From: Juglans regia
Lineage: Eukaryota; Streptophyta; Magnoliopsida; Fagales; Juglandaceae
Direction of reading: 5' to 3'
DNA: 64,000 bases
NCBI RefSeq assembly: GCF_001411555.2
Contig: NC_049910.1
Coordinates: 36,123,250-36,187,249 of the forward strand
The stretch's first letter is position 1; each line of letters starts with the position of its first letter. The notes under the pieces were generated by a model. That model was not told the DNA's origin and ran no database searches. It was given only the letters and a program-made list of their open reading frames with translations. A program made the translations under genes and the position numbers. Shown in pieces: positions 62,322 through 64,000 of the stretch.

Positions 62322-64000
62322 CCTCAAAACTATTTATTTCCTAATCTTGAGTTGCTCTACTAGAAGTGACATTCCAATGGACTTGGTCCCCTAAACGAAT
62401 CATGGGATCCACCCCCAAAGCTTCTTGATCACATGCCACTCGGAAAACAAATGGAAAATCATCCACTAAAGCCTCCTCCTCATACCAAATGTCCCTCCAA
62501 AATTAAACGAGTACATTCTCCCACCATAAATTTAGTATGACGAATGAACACCTCCCACCCATGTCTTATACGCTTCCAAACCCCCAACCCATAGGACCCA
62601 TTCCCCTCTCTAGTATACCAACCCCCCATAACCTACCATATTTGCAATCAACCACTAATTTCCATAGGGCTCTCGGTTCCAAATTGTATCTCCAAAGTCA
62701 TTTCCCAAGCAGTGCCTGATTAAAGGTTCTCAAGTTCTTTATCTCCAACCCACCTGAAAGGATTGGTCTGTACACCTGATCCCAACTAACTAGGTGAAAC
62801 TTGAATTCATCTCTCATCCCACTCCATAAGAAGTCACGATAAAGTTTTTCAATCCGCACCGCCATGCTAGCTGGAATTGGAAATAAAGACAGAAAGTAGG
62901 TAAGTTAGAGAAAGTACTCTTGATAAGAGTCACCCGGCCTCCTTTCGACAAATACAATCTCTTCCACACTGTCAATTTTCATTCTATTTTCCCAATAATA
63001 GTACCCCAAATAGATAAAGCTTGTGATGCAGCCCCTAACGATAGTCCCAAATAAGTCATAAGGAGAGAAGTGACCTTACACCCAAGTGTGCTAACCAATT
63101 GCTGAGTAGTACTGAAGGTCCCAACCGGCACTAACTTTGATTTATCAAAGTTCACTCTCAAGCCTGACGTTGCTTCAAAACATCGGAGCAGCGCCTTCAG
63201 AGCCCTAAGATGATCTTGTTCTGCATCACAGAAAATTAGTGTGTCATCTACAAATAGTAGGTGGGAAACCGAGATAGGGCCCCTCTGTGGATCACCCACT
63301 GAAAAACTAGCCATCAAACCATGGTTAACCACAGCCGACAACATCCTACTCAAGGCCTCCATGACGATAACAAAAAGAAAGGGAGATAGGGGGTCTCCCT
63401 GTCTTAGGCCTCGAGAGCTGTTGAAGAGACCCTATGGATTGCCATCGATCAAAACTGAGAATCTTGCCGTTGAAATGCACCATCTGATTCACATACACCA
63501 TTTCTCTCCAAAGTCACATCTTTTTAGTAAATACAAGAGAAATTCTCAGTTCACATGATTATATGTTTTTTCCATATCTAGCTTACAAATAATCCTTGGA
63601 GTGCCAGACTTAAGTCTACTATCTAGACATTCATTGGCTATTACGACAGAATCAAGGATTTGACGACCCCTGACAAAAGCATCTTGTGGCTTCGAGATTA
63701 GTGAATCTATGGCCACCCGTAACCTGTTTGTAAGCACCTTGGAAATGATTTTGTATACACCGTTTATGAGGCTAATGATTTCGAACACTCTGGGTTTATT
63801 CGGAATCAAGGAAATAAATGTAGCATTCAGGCTTTTCTTGAATTTCCCAACCAAGAATAGCTCCTGGAACACATTCATAATGTCCTCTTTCACCACCTCC
63901 CAACATGTTTGAAAAAACCCCATCGAGAAGCCGTTCGGGCCTGTGCTTTATCCTTCACCATCTTACGGACTACATCAAATACCTTTTCTTCCTCAAAAGA
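61560..64000 (-). mobile_element. Second copy of the minus-strand LINE (runs off the window)
   Basis: Matches 18292 to about 20730, including the 47-A run at 62274-62320. It contains the C-terminal finger and most of the reverse transcriptase. A small change near 62980-63000 shifts the frame relative to copy 1. Confidence 0.88.

Larger units (their letters stand above)
52630..64000. repeat. Second copy of the 9573 to ~20730 segment
   Basis: Collinear with 9573-20730 in the same orientation, at very high identity. The offset moves from 43057 to 43080 (C-run and small insert near the start), 43062 (three hexamers fewer), 43061 (one base lost near 55770), 43266 (202-bp transposon plus 3-bp duplication), 43268 and finally 43270. 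Both LINEs, ligase exons 1-3 and the hAT element are included. The copy runs past the window end. Confidence 0.97.

Overview
This is nuclear DNA from a flowering plant. It has intron-rich genes with GT-AG introns, proteins of plant-only families (a ROP-interacting CRIB protein and the plastid protein MRL7), L1-type LINEs, several families of small AT-rich DNA transposons, and an endogenous plant pararetrovirus. A woody Fagales species such as walnut or hickory is my guess from the look of the small repeats; it is not proven here.

Layout. 2370-3935 (+): a four-exon RIC (ROP-interactive CRIB) gene. 5331-17123 (-): a complete 12-exon gene for the mitochondrial succinate-CoA ligase beta subunit. 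Its third intron holds a near full-length LINE (9857-15520) with an 11-bp target-site duplication. 17380-18047: a hAT-like non-autonomous element with extremely GC-rich arms, about 250 bp upstream of that start codon. About 18292-22400 (-): a second, broken LINE. 23972-26077 (-): a complete four-exon MRL7 gene. 26100-31483: intergenic DNA made of small transposons, including two more hAT-like elements with 8-bp target duplications. 31484-39384 (+): an endogenous caulimovirid (florendovirus/petuvirus-like). It carries one long movement/coat/protease/RT/RNase H frame with two in-frame stops, an intact second ORF of unknown function, and 60-bp terminal direct repeats. 40546-41197: another GC-armed hAT-like element. 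44205-44663 (+): a small single-exon plant gene with a clear TATA box. 48375-48596 (+): a broken gene fragment. 52530-52629: a run of exactly 100 Ns.

After the gap, 52630-64000 repeats 9573 to about 20730 almost base for base: LINE, exons 1-3 of the succinate-CoA ligase gene, hAT element and second LINE. The two copies differ by a 202-bp small transposon present only in copy 2, three hexamer units, and scattered single bases. A 47-A homopolymer has the same length in both. This looks most like an alternative haplotype placed in the scaffold, but a very recent segmental duplication is not excluded. The second ligase copy lacks exons 4-12 before the gap.

The host genes do not form a functional cluster. 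One protein acts in the mitochondrial TCA cycle, one in plastid gene expression, one in ROP GTPase signalling, and one is of unknown role. The most notable content is the pararetrovirus and its uncharacterised second protein, together with the well-dated insertion events (LINE, hAT elements, and the filled/empty site pair).
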